Assembly: GCA_029260755.1 (NCBI GenBank)
Contig: JAJDCQ010000106.1
Span: forward strand, 1 to 37,118
Origin: Planctomycetota bacterium
Lineage (GTDB): Bacteria; Planctomycetota; J058; JAJDCQ01
Reading direction: 5' to 3'
DNA: 37,118 bases
Position numbers and translations under genes: made by a program. Of this stretch, positions 18,678 to 26,079 are shown piece by piece. Under the pieces are notes generated by a model. That model made no database searches. It saw only the letters and a program-made list of their open reading frames with translations, and was not told the DNA's origin. Numbering within the stretch: position 1 is the first letter of the stretch; each line of letters opens with the position of its first letter.

Positions 18678-19698
18678 CCTGAAGATCGTCCTCGACCGTC
18701 CCGACCGGGTGTATCAGGTCGGCGAGATGGTGACCGGGCACCTCGACGTCGTCGTGAACGCCGACTGCACCTGCAACGGCCTCAAGATCTCCCGCTACTG
18801 GCAGACCCACGGCCGCGGCAACCGGGCCTCGGGCGGTCAGGACGAGGAGATCCTCTTCACCGGGCAGTGGCGGCCGGGGCAGACGGACCGCTACCCGTTC
18901 GAGTTCGAGGTGCCGGCGGGGCCGCTCACCTACCACGGCCACTACCTCAACGTCGACTGGTATCTGCACGCGACCGCCGACATCCCGTGGGCGTTCGACC
19001 CGAAGACGACCGAGGAGTTCATCGTCGAGAAGGGCGACGCCGACGAGCTCGGCGACCATCCCCTCGGCGACCGGCTGGCGTCGCATCCGATGCAGGCGAT
19101 GGCGAGCACGATGGGCCTCGCCTGCGGCCTCGCGTTCGGCGCCTTCTTCCTCGTGCCGGGCTGCATCTTCTCGGTCGTCATGACGATCCTCTCGATCAGC
19201 GAGGGGCAGCCGATGATGCTGATCGGCGCGGGGATGGGCCTCGTCTTCGCGCTGGTCGGGATCGTCCTCGCGTTCTTCGCCCTTCGCAACACGATCGCAC
19301 AGCGGAAGCTCGGACCGGTCACGGTCACCCTCGAGCCCGATCGGGTGAATGCCGGGCAGGAGAGCCGTCTCCACGTTCACTTCTCGCCGAAGAGCGCCGC
19401 CGACCTGAACGGCCTGACCGCGACGCTGCGCGGGAAGGAGGTCGTCGTCAGCGGCTCGGGAACGAACCGGTCGACCCACTCCCACATCTTCCACAACGAG
19501 CAGTACACGCTGCTCGAGAGCGAGCGGGTCGCCGCCGGCGAGGACGTCGACCGCGACGTCCTCATCGAGGTTCCCGGCGACGCCCCCGCGTCGTTCGCGG
19601 CCCCGGACAATCGTCTCGTCTGGGAGGTCGAGGTGCACGTCGACATCAAGAGCTGGCCCGACTTCAAGAGCTCCCAGGGCGTCATCGTCCTCCCCTAG
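18664..19698 (+). CDS. Arrestin-like protein with a transmembrane hairpin between two lobes
   Basis: This 344-residue protein looks like a two-lobe arrestin/Vps26-type beta-sandwich. The N-lobe (1-122) begins CDLKIVLDRPDRVYQVGEMV, with features typical of arrestin N-domains: LKI, a V-x-x-G-E-x-V-x-G turn and the later FEFEVP. Two hydrophobic helices (about 146-176 and 184-207) form a membrane hairpin. The C-lobe (about 215-344) has a second set of strands ending VWEVEVHVDIK. I know of no characterised bacterial protein with this exact order. Overlap with the ATPase gene fixes the start at ATG 18664 (or GTG 18661). Arrestin folds usually act as scaffolds for membrane receptors, and kinases are encoded next door. 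Confidence in the fold is moderate; function is unknown. Confidence 0.75.
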   Translation: MSKCDLKIVLDRPDRVYQVGEMVTGHLDVVVNADCTCNGLKISRYWQTHGRGNRASGGQDEEILFTGQWRPGQTDRYPFEFEVPAGPLTYHGHYLNVDWYLHATADIPWAFDPKTTEEFIVEKGDADELGDHPLGDRLASHPMQAMASTMGLACGLAFGAFFLVPGCIFSVVMTILSISEGQPMMLIGAGMGLVFALVGIVLAFFALRNTIAQRKLGPVTVTLEPDRVNAGQESRLHVHFSPKSAADLNGLTATLRGKEVVVSGSGTNRSTHSHIFHNEQYTLLESERVAAGEDVDRDVLIEVPGDAPASFAAPDNRLVWEVEVHVDIKSWPDFKSSQGVIVLP

Positions 19699-19787
19699 AG
19701 GTTCGCCGACGCTCTCGGGTTCGGTTCGATTTCGGGTGTAACCTCTCGCGCCGCTCGCGCGTGAACCGGGTGAAGGAGGCACCGATC

Positions 19788-21152
19788 ATGCCCGCCCCGT
19801 CTCACGTCCCGAACGACTCGACCGCCACCATCGTCATCGGCGGAGGCCTCGCCGGCCTCGCCGCCGCCGCGTTCCTCGCCCGCGCCGGCCGGCCCGTCAC
19901 CCTCCTCGAGCGCGCGCCGACCCTCGGAGGCCGCGCCGCCACCGCCGATCGCGCGGACGGCGTGCGCTGGAACCTCGGGCCGCACGCCCTCTACCGGACC
20001 GGCGAGGCGATGGCCGTCCTCGACGCCCTCGGCGTGTCGCCGGCCGGGGCACTTCCGCCGACCGCTGGCGCGGCGGCGCACGCCCGCGGCCGACTCCACC
20101 GGCTGCCCGCCGGTCCGTGGTCGCTGATGACGACGACGCTGCTCGGGCTGCGCGGCAAGCTGGCCGTCGGCCGTCTGCTCGGCGCGCTGCCGAGGCTGGA
20201 TCCGGCGACGCTCGCGGGACGCAGCGTGGCCGACTGGATCGACGGGACGCTCGCCGATCCCCGCGCCCGGGAGCTGCTCGCCGGCCTCGTCCGGCTGACC
20301 ACCTACGATGCCGACCCGGGCCGCCAGGACGCCGGCGCCGCGGTCGCGCAGCTCCAGCGCGCGTTCGCCGGCAACGTCCTGTACCTCGACGACGGCTGGG
20401 CCTCGCTCGTCGATGCCCTCGCCGACGCCGCCCGCTCCGCCGGCGCGGAGCTCGTCGCCGGCGTCGCCGTTCGCGAGGTCGTCCTCGCCGATCGCGATGG
20501 ACGCGCCGCGGTCACGGGCGTCCGCACCGCGGACGGACGGCTCCTCGGCGCCGGCGACGTCGTCCTCGCCGGCACCTCCGCGATGGCCGCCGCCCTCGTC
20601 GAGGCCGACGGACCGGCCGGTGTCGTGCATCACTGGGCCGCCGGCGCTCGCCCGAGCCGGGTCGCCTGCCTCGACCTCGCCCTGCGGTCGCCGCTGCCCG
20701 GTCCGAGCTTCGTCCTCGGCACCGACCGCCCGCTCTACCTCTCGAACCACTCGGCGTCGGCGCGCCTCGGCCCGGACGGCGTCGCCGTCGTCCACGCCGC
20801 GAAGTACGTCGGCGACGGCGCCGGCTCGCGCCCCGAGGAGGACGAGCGCGAGCTCGAGGAGCTGCTCGACCTGGCCCACCCTGGCTGGCGCGCGAAGCTG
20901 GTCGACCGTCGCTTCCTGCCGCGCCTCGCCGCGTCGACCGCCGCGGTCTCCGCGGCGGACGGCGGCCTCGCCGGGCGCCCCGGGCCGGTCGTGCCCGGCA
21001 TCGACGGGCTGCTCGTCGCCGGCGACTGGGTCGGCGCGCGGGGGCAGCTCGCCGATGCGAGCCTCGCGAGCGGACGGTCGGCCGCCGAGGCGATCCTCGC
21101 GGGCGTCGAGGCGCCGCGCGTCGCCGATCCGCCGGCCGCGCTGGTCGCCTAG
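19788..21152 (+). CDS. FAD-dependent amine oxidoreductase / phytoene-desaturase-like protein
   Basis: This 454-residue flavoprotein has an N-terminal dinucleotide-binding motif IVIGGGLAGLAAAAFL (about 15-30) followed by the FAD signature LLERAPTLGGRAATA. The C-terminus has GIDGLLVAGDWVGARGQLADAS, the second FAD-contacting region of the amine-oxidase/phytoene-desaturase superfamily. The overall length fits the family. The substrate cannot be told; no crt genes are nearby. The ATG at 19788 has a near-perfect ribosome site, AAGGAGG (19773-19779), 8 nt upstream. The stop lies 3 nt before the sigma factor gene. ECF41-type sigma factors are often encoded beside an oxidoreductase, so this may be a target or modulator of that sigma factor. 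Confidence 0.88.
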   Translation: MPAPSHVPNDSTATIVIGGGLAGLAAAAFLARAGRPVTLLERAPTLGGRAATADRADGVRWNLGPHALYRTGEAMAVLDALGVSPAGALPPTAGAAAHARGRLHRLPAGPWSLMTTTLLGLRGKLAVGRLLGALPRLDPATLAGRSVADWIDGTLADPRARELLAGLVRLTTYDADPGRQDAGAAVAQLQRAFAGNVLYLDDGWASLVDALADAARSAGAELVAGVAVREVVLADRDGRAAVTGVRTADGRLLGAGDVVLAGTSAMAAALVEADGPAGVVHHWAAGARPSRVACLDLALRSPLPGPSFVLGTDRPLYLSNHSASARLGPDGVAVVHAAKYVGDGAGSRPEEDERELEELLDLAHPGWRAKLVDRRFLPRLAASTAAVSAADGGLAGRPGPVVPGIDGLLVAGDWVGARGQLADASLASGRSAAEAILAGVEAPRVADPPAALVA

Positions 21153-21155
21153 CCG

Positions 21156-22106
21156 ATGCCCGCCGCGCCGCCCGCCGCCGATCTCGAGTCCGTCTTCGAC
21201 GAGCACCGGAGCTTTCTCTGGGGGGTCGGCTACCGGATGACCGGCTCGGCCGCCGACGCCGACGACGTCGTGCAGGACACGTTCGTTCGCGCGCTCGAGC
21301 GGGGGCCGGCCGATCGGAGTCGCCCGTGGCGACCGTGGCTCGTCCGGGTGGCCGTCAACCTCGCCCGCGATCTCCTCCGCCGGCGTCGCCGGCGTCGCTA
21401 CGAGGGACCGTGGCTCCCGTCGCCGGTGCCGACCGAGCGGCTGCTCGAGTCCGCCGGGGGCGACGCCGATCCGGCGTCGCGGAGTCAGCTCCTCGAGAGC
21501 GCGTCGTACGCGTTCCTGCTCGCGCTCGAGGCGCTCACGCCGAACCAGCGGGCCGTCCTCGTCCTCCGCGACGTCCTCGACTACTCGGTCGCCGAGACGG
21601 CCGAGGCGCTCTCGCTCGGCACCTCGAGCGTGAAGACGACGCTCCACCGGGCGCGGCGCGCCCTCGATCGCGCCGCGGAGAGGCCGCGCATCCGGCTCGA
21701 CGCGGCGACCGCCGCCCGGACCCAGGACGCGCTCGGGCGGTTCCTGACGGCGCTCGCCGCGAGCGACGTGGCCGCGATCGAGGCGCTGCTCCGCGATGAC
21801 GTCCGGGAGACGAGCGACGGAGGGAGCGAGTTCGTCGCGGCGAAGGTGCCGGTCGTCGGACGCGAGAAGGTGGCGCGGTTCTTCGTGAACATCGCCCGGA
21901 TGGAGGCGGGCGTCCCGGCGGTGAGCTTCGTGAGCCTGAACGGGCTGCCGGCCCTGATCGTGACGATCGAGGGCGATCGGGAGCGCTACGCCCGGCGCTT
22001 CGTCGTCCGCCTCGAGCTCGACGAGGACGGCCGGATCGCCGAGCTCCACTCGATCCTCGCGACCGAGAAGCTGACGGCCGTCTTCCCCGCGGACGGGGGA
22101 GGGTAG
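21156..22106 (+). CDS. ECF sigma factor, ECF41/SigJ-like with SnoaL-like C-terminal domain
   Basis: This 316-residue ECF sigma factor has region 2 (about 10-75, with DADDVVQDTFVRAL), a linker containing GPWLPSP (85-90, a variant of the WLPEP signature of ECF41) and region 4 (about 120-172, LTPNQRAVLVLRDVLDYSVAETA then SSVKTTLHRARRAL). A fused NTF2/SnoaL-like domain (about 185-310) carries DGGSEF and NGLPAL motifs like those of ECF41/SigJ proteins. In that group the C-terminal domain replaces a separate anti-sigma factor and tunes activity from within. It follows the oxidoreductase by 3 nt. Target promoters cannot be assigned; the ligand sensed by the SnoaL domain is unknown. Confidence 0.92.
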   Translation: MPAAPPAADLESVFDEHRSFLWGVGYRMTGSAADADDVVQDTFVRALERGPADRSRPWRPWLVRVAVNLARDLLRRRRRRRYEGPWLPSPVPTERLLESAGGDADPASRSQLLESASYAFLLALEALTPNQRAVLVLRDVLDYSVAETAEALSLGTSSVKTTLHRARRALDRAAERPRIRLDAATAARTQDALGRFLTALAASDVAAIEALLRDDVRETSDGGSEFVAAKVPVVGREKVARFFVNIARMEAGVPAVSFVSLNGLPALIVTIEGDRERYARRFVVRLELDEDGRIAELHSILATEKLTAVFPADGGG

Positions 22107-22110
22107 CTCA

Positions 22111-22127
22111 CTTCGCCTTCGGCGAAG
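22111..22127 (+). terminator. Hairpin after the sigma factor gene
   Basis: CTTCGCC and GGCGAAG form a perfect 7-bp stem around a TTC loop, 4 nt after the sigma factor stop. There is no T-tract. It sits in the convergent region and could end transcription from the left. Confidence 0.5.
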
Positions 22128-22129
22128 AG

Positions 22130-22231
22130 GATGTCACCACGGAGACACGGAGGACACGGAGGATTCACGGAGGAGCGCGGGCAGCAGCTACCGGGTTGGT
22201 TGGCGTCGCTCCGTGCCTCCGTGGTTTCATC
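22130..22231. repeat. Imperfect long inverted repeat made of CACGGAG units
   Basis: The left arm (22130-22152) and the reverse complement of the right arm (22209-22231) agree at 20 of 23 positions; both contain the core ACCACGGAG followed by CACGGAG. Between the arms the left motif repeats further as ACACGGAGG and TTCACGGAGG. The 102-bp element lies between two convergent operons and encodes nothing. Similar ACCACGGAG-rich intergenic repeats occur in other bacterial genomes, so it may be a dispersed palindromic element of REP or MITE type. Confidence 0.7.
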
Positions 22232-22254
22232 CCGATGGGCGTCGGCGCCAGATC

Positions 22255-22278
22255 TCCTAGTCCTAGTCCTGGCCCTAG
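22255..22278. repeat. Four hexamer repeats across the end of the minus-strand operon
   Basis: TCCTAG, TCCTAG, TCCTGG and CCCTAG lie head to tail. On the minus strand the last copy supplies the TAG stop of the final operon gene (22275-22277), so slippage here could change the C-terminus of that protein. Confidence 0.6.
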
Positions 22279-23678
22279 CCGCGGAGGTCGACGATCAGAT
22301 CGAGCCTGCCATCGGGGGGCAGCGCGCGCTCGGCCTCCTCGACGAGGACCGCCTCGCCCTCTCGGACCGCCACCCTCCGCGGTCCCGGCGGGAGCGGTCC
22401 GAAGAGGCGGACCTCGTAGGGCATCCCGAAGCGCCGCACGTCGCTCGCCTCGACGGCGGCTCCGTCGATCGTGACGACGACGTCGTCGCCCGGGCCTCCG
22501 CGGACGGTCACGACGAGGAAGGCGACGGGCTCGAGCTCCACCCCGTCGCGCCACCACGCTTCGACGCGTTCGATGGCGGCGTCCCAGCGGTCGGTCTCGC
22601 TGCGCTCGACCGGATCGACGCCCGGGTCCGCCGGCGTCGTGAGGCCGGCCTCGGGCGCGAGGGCCGCGATCGCGGCGGCCGCGGCGTCGCGCGTCCGCTC
22701 GAGGTGGCTCTCGTGGTCGGACGAGAACGTCACGCCGGTCGGCGTGTCGTCGTGCAGGAGCGCCCCGAGGCGATCGATGACCTGGCGCCGTGACGCGCCC
22801 GCCGCGAGCCAGAGCGCGTTCTCGCGGAGGAGCTGCTGGAACGCGTCGGGCTCGACCCCGGTCGCGGTGAGGGTCGCCGCGTAGTCCCGGTCGAACACGC
22901 GCAGGTGCTCGAGCGCGATCGGGCTCGCGGCGACGGGGCGGACCCGGTCGCGGAGCGCCTCGAGCATGACGGGCACCGCCGCCTCGCGGCCGGCGCTGAT
23001 CTTGCCGAGGCGCGGGTCGAGGGCCGAGAAGCTCCGGGCGGCGCCCGTCTCGACGATCGCCGGGACGAGGCGCGGGACGAGGGCGGCCGCCACGCCCGGC
23101 TCGTCGAGCTCGCCGAGGAGCACCTGGGCGAGCGCTCCGGCGTCGCCGGCCTCGGCCGCCGCGATGATGTCGAGGCGCACCAGGATCTGGAGCGCGATCG
23201 GGCGGCAGAGCTCGGCGTCGTTGCGGCGAGCCGCGTCGAGGGCGAGCGCGACGAGGCGGCCGGCGAGCTGCTCGGCGAGCTCGAGCTCCGGGTTCCCGTT
23301 CAGGATCGTGTTCACGATCACGAGGACGGCGCGTCGCTCGATCCCGTCGGCCGCCGTGAGCCGTCCGGCCTCGGCGAGCGCCGCGAGCGCCGCCTCGGGC
23401 GGGTCGCGGAGGAGGGCGTCGGCCGGCCCGTAGAACATGAAGTCCGAGGTGTCGGTGAGCTTGACCGCCCGGTCGGGCTCGGCGATGACCTGCGACGCGC
23501 GCCAGCTCGGCGAGTCGAGCTCCTGGACGGTGACGGTGCCGACGCCGGCCAGGGCGGCCGCCGTCAGGACCAGGCCGACCGCGGTCGCGAGGGCGACCTG
23601 TCGGGTGCGCCGCGTCGCCGCCGTCTCGGGCGGTCGTTCGCGCGGGGGCGGCTCGCCTGGTGACATGGGCGGCGTCAC
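22275..23678 (-). CDS. Membrane-anchored helical protein with beta-rich C-terminal (PEGA-like) domain
   Basis: This 467-residue protein has no confident family. A Pro/Arg-rich cytoplasmic tail (1-25) precedes a single TM helix (about 27-50). Residues about 85-345 are Ala/Leu/Glu-rich helices that look like HEAT- or TPR-type repeats without clear motifs. From about 385 the pattern VVVTIDGAAVEA, PYEVRLFGPLPPGPRRVAV and LDLIVDL suggests a small beta-sandwich resembling PEGA domains. I chose the GTG at 23678, which overlaps the upstream TGA as GTGA like the other junctions of this operon; an ATG four codons later (23666) is equally possible. It is the last gene of the seven-gene operon and probably lies on the outer face of the membrane. 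Confidence 0.78.
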   Translation of the reverse strand: MTPPMSPGEPPPRERPPETAATRRTRQVALATAVGLVLTAAALAGVGTVTVQELDSPSWRASQVIAEPDRAVKLTDTSDFMFYGPADALLRDPPEAALAALAEAGRLTAADGIERRAVLVIVNTILNGNPELELAEQLAGRLVALALDAARRNDAELCRPIALQILVRLDIIAAAEAGDAGALAQVLLGELDEPGVAAALVPRLVPAIVETGAARSFSALDPRLGKISAGREAAVPVMLEALRDRVRPVAASPIALEHLRVFDRDYAATLTATGVEPDAFQQLLRENALWLAAGASRRQVIDRLGALLHDDTPTGVTFSSDHESHLERTRDAAAAAIAALAPEAGLTTPADPGVDPVERSETDRWDAAIERVEAWWRDGVELEPVAFLVVTVRGGPGDDVVVTIDGAAVEASDVRRFGMPYEVRLFGPLPPGPRRVAVREGEAVLVEEAERALPPDGRLDLIVDLRG

Positions 23679-25192
23679 CGGCCGATGCGCTCGTCGATGC
23701 GCTTGCGCCAGGCGGCGGGGATGAGGTCGATCGGGTGGATCGATCCGATCTGGCCGCTGCCGCTCTCGAGGACGGACGTCGGCAACCCGACGAGGCGGCC
23801 GGCCTCGTCGACCGCGGCGCCGCCCGAGACGCCGGGCGAGATCTCGGCGTCGGTCTTGATGACCGTGCCGAAGGTGAGCCGCTCGAAGCCGCTCACGATC
23901 CCGCGGGTGGCCGTGATCGAGACGCGGCTGCCGACGCCGCCGGTCTCGGGATAGCCGAGGACGATGAGCGGGTCGCCGATCACGAGCCTGCCGGGGTCGC
24001 CGAGCTCGATGAAAGGGAGGCGGTAGCCGTCGGGGAGAGGCTGCCCGTAGAGGCCGCCGGTGATCTCGATCAGGGCGAGGTCCCGCTTGCGGTCCGACGC
24101 GATCACGCGGGCGCGGAACGTCTCGGCCGGCGGCCGGCGCATGTCGAGGTCGAGGGCGATCACGAGCTCGTCGACGGGCCGTCCGCCCGGCCCCTCGATC
24201 ACGTGCTGGTTCGTCAGGATGAGGCCGTCCGGCGTCACGATGGAGCCGCTCCCGCTCGCCTCCTCCGAGGCGATCTCGACGGTCGCGGCGAGGGCGCGGC
24301 CCAGCGGACGGTCGGCCGGCGTCGGCGGCTCGGGGAAGGCCAGGGCCTCCGCCGGCGGCTCCTTCTGGAGGCTCGCGATGAGGACCACCCGGCCCGAGGC
24401 GTCCTCGCCGCGCGCCATGTCGATGACGTCGATGAACCAGGACCCGGACGCGATCGGCGTCCCGTCGTGGGCGGCGAGGAGGAGCTCCTCGCGGCCCCAT
24501 CCGTGCTCGGCCAGCGTCGCGCGGTCGTCGTCGAAGTCGCGGGCGGGCCGCTCGTGGCGGAGGACGAGGTCGACGTCACCGTCGGACTCGAGGACATCGA
24601 AGCGGAGCGCCTTGCAGCCCTTCGGCACGTCGATCCGGTAGGTCAGGACGTGGTCGAGCTTCGGGTCGAGCTCGCCCGCGGTCGCCTTCCCGGGGGAGAG
24701 CTCCACCGCGGCGGCCGTGGTGACCGCGGTCGCCTCGATCGTGAACGGGATCGCCTCCTCGGGGGGGCCGAGCTCCTCCTCGTCCGCCCAGACGACGGCG
24801 ATGTGGAGGACGCCGCCGGGCTCGAGCGGATCGTCTGATCCGTAGCGCCCGACGACGAGCGTCTCGACTCCGTCGTCGAGATCGGCGACGTGGTCGCAGT
24901 CGGCGAGCGCGTCGACCGCCTCGCCGAACCGCGCGTAGACATCGACGTTCTCGGTCGGGCAGTTGACGTCGATCCGGACGGCGATCGCGTCCTCGGGGAC
25001 CTTCAGGCGGAAGCGGGCGCGGCGGTCGTCCGCCTCGGCGGCGATCGATCCCTTCGCCGGCGCGCCGAGCTCGAGCCGGGTCGGGCGGTCGGGCGACGCG
25101 GCGGCGCGCTCGCCGCCGAGGACGGTCGCGGCGATGGCCGTCGCGGCGACGGCCGCCGCGGCGGCGCGGAGGAGGGTCCGGAAGCGGATCAC
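23675..25192 (-). CDS. Secreted trypsin-like serine protease with N-terminal beta-sandwich domains
   Basis: This 505-residue protein has an N-terminal signal sequence (about 1-33). Two beta-rich domains follow (about 38-155 and 163-275) that resemble pre-peptidase (PPC) domains, with cysteines at 78 and 99. The protease domain (about 298-495) is HtrA/trypsin-like. The catalytic triad is H330 (LTNQHVIEG), D371 (RDLALIEI) and S456 (ISPGVSGGAAVDEAG). The serine motif is GVSGG rather than the more usual GNSGG. There is no PDZ domain, unlike HtrA/DegP, so substrate choice may come from the N-terminal domains. The GTG at 25192 overlaps the hydrolase stop as GTGA. It is expected in the periplasm or outside the cell. 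Confidence 0.88.
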   Translation of the reverse strand: MIRFRTLLRAAAAAVAATAIAATVLGGERAAASPDRPTRLELGAPAKGSIAAEADDRRARFRLKVPEDAIAVRIDVNCPTENVDVYARFGEAVDALADCDHVADLDDGVETLVVGRYGSDDPLEPGGVLHIAVVWADEEELGPPEEAIPFTIEATAVTTAAAVELSPGKATAGELDPKLDHVLTYRIDVPKGCKALRFDVLESDGDVDLVLRHERPARDFDDDRATLAEHGWGREELLLAAHDGTPIASGSWFIDVIDMARGEDASGRVVLIASLQKEPPAEALAFPEPPTPADRPLGRALAATVEIASEEASGSGSIVTPDGLILTNQHVIEGPGGRPVDELVIALDLDMRRPPAETFRARVIASDRKRDLALIEITGGLYGQPLPDGYRLPFIELGDPGRLVIGDPLIVLGYPETGGVGSRVSITATRGIVSGFERLTFGTVIKTDAEISPGVSGGAAVDEAGRLVGLPTSVLESGSGQIGSIHPIDLIPAAWRKRIDERIGR

Positions 25193-26079
25193 GAGGTTGC
25201 CTCCCCGGCGGCGACGCCGAGCCAGTCGAGGACGTGGGCGTTCACGATCTCGGGCCGCTCCTGCTGGACGAAGTGGCCGCAGTCGGGCACGTAGCGGACC
25301 TCGTGAGGTCCGGCGCAGATCTCGTCGAGGTCGTGGGTGAGCTCCTTGCCGAGGATGAAGTCCTCCTCGCCCCAGATGAGCAGGGTCGGCGACGTGATCT
25401 TCGGCAGCCGGATCTCCCCGCGGAGCGAGGCCCGGACGGACGCGCGGTACCAGTTGATCGCCGACCCGGCCGCGCGCGGCCGGCGGATCGCGTGGACGAG
25501 CGCGTCGAGGTCCTCGTCGGGGAACGCCTCCTTCCGGATCGACCGGTCCCGGAAGATCGCCCGGAAGACGGCCGGGGCGCGGAGGGTGAGGAGGAACTCG
25601 GGCAGCCAGGGGAGCTGGAAGAAGAACAGGTACCAGCTCCGGAGCGCCTGGCGAGGGTCGCTGAAGACGTGCCGCTCGAGGATCTTCGGGTGCGGACAGT
25701 TCATCGCGATCAGCCGCTCGCACATCTCGGGAAAGCGCGCCGCGAACTCCCACGCGACGGCGCCGCCCCAGTCGTGCCCGACGACGATCGCCCGCTCCTC
25801 GCCCATGGCCCGGATGATGTCGCGGACGTCGTCGGTGAGCTTCTCGATCGTGTAGCTCGCCACCCCCGACGGCTTGTCCGAGAGGTTGTAGCCGCGCTGG
25901 TCGGGCGCGACGACGCGGAAGTGCCGCGCGAGGACCGGGATCTGGTGGCGCCACGAGAACCACGTCTCGGGGAAGCCGTGCAGCAGCAGAAGGAGCGGGC
26001 CGTCGCCGGCCGTGACGTAGTGGAGCCGGACTCGATGATCGACCGTCACCCAGTCGTGGCGCCAGGGCTCGGCGGTCAT
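25189..26079 (-). CDS. Alpha/beta hydrolase, epoxide-hydrolase-like
   Basis: This 296-residue cytoplasmic alpha/beta hydrolase matches the epoxide hydrolase subgroup. The oxyanion-hole motif HGFPE (34-38) is followed by the nucleophile elbow VVGHDWGGAVAW with an aspartate (D103), as in epoxide hydrolases and haloalkane dehalogenases. Cap-domain tyrosines Y150 and Y211 are at positions suited to epoxide activation, the charge-relay aspartate is likely D240 (WGEEDFIL) and the base is H269 (CGHF). The tyrosine pair favours epoxide hydrolase over dehalogenase. The ATG at 26079 overlaps the upstream stop as ATGA. An epoxide hydrolase among glycosyltransferase-like genes is unexpected; its substrate is unknown and may be lipid-derived. 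Confidence 0.9.
   Translation of the reverse strand: MTAEPWRHDWVTVDHRVRLHYVTAGDGPLLLLLHGFPETWFSWRHQIPVLARHFRVVAPDQRGYNLSDKPSGVASYTIEKLTDDVRDIIRAMGEERAIVVGHDWGGAVAWEFAARFPEMCERLIAMNCPHPKILERHVFSDPRQALRSWYLFFFQLPWLPEFLLTLRAPAVFRAIFRDRSIRKEAFPDEDLDALVHAIRRPRAAGSAINWYRASVRASLRGEIRLPKITSPTLLIWGEEDFILGKELTHDLDEICAGPHEVRYVPDCGHFVQQERPEIVNAHVLDWLGVAAGEATS

Noticed and set aside
19697..19746. Inverted repeat AGAGGTT/AACCTCT upstream of the oxidoreductase gene
   Set aside because: Seven bases with a 36-nt spacer, overlapping the previous stop, is within chance expectation; no promoter elements support an operator.
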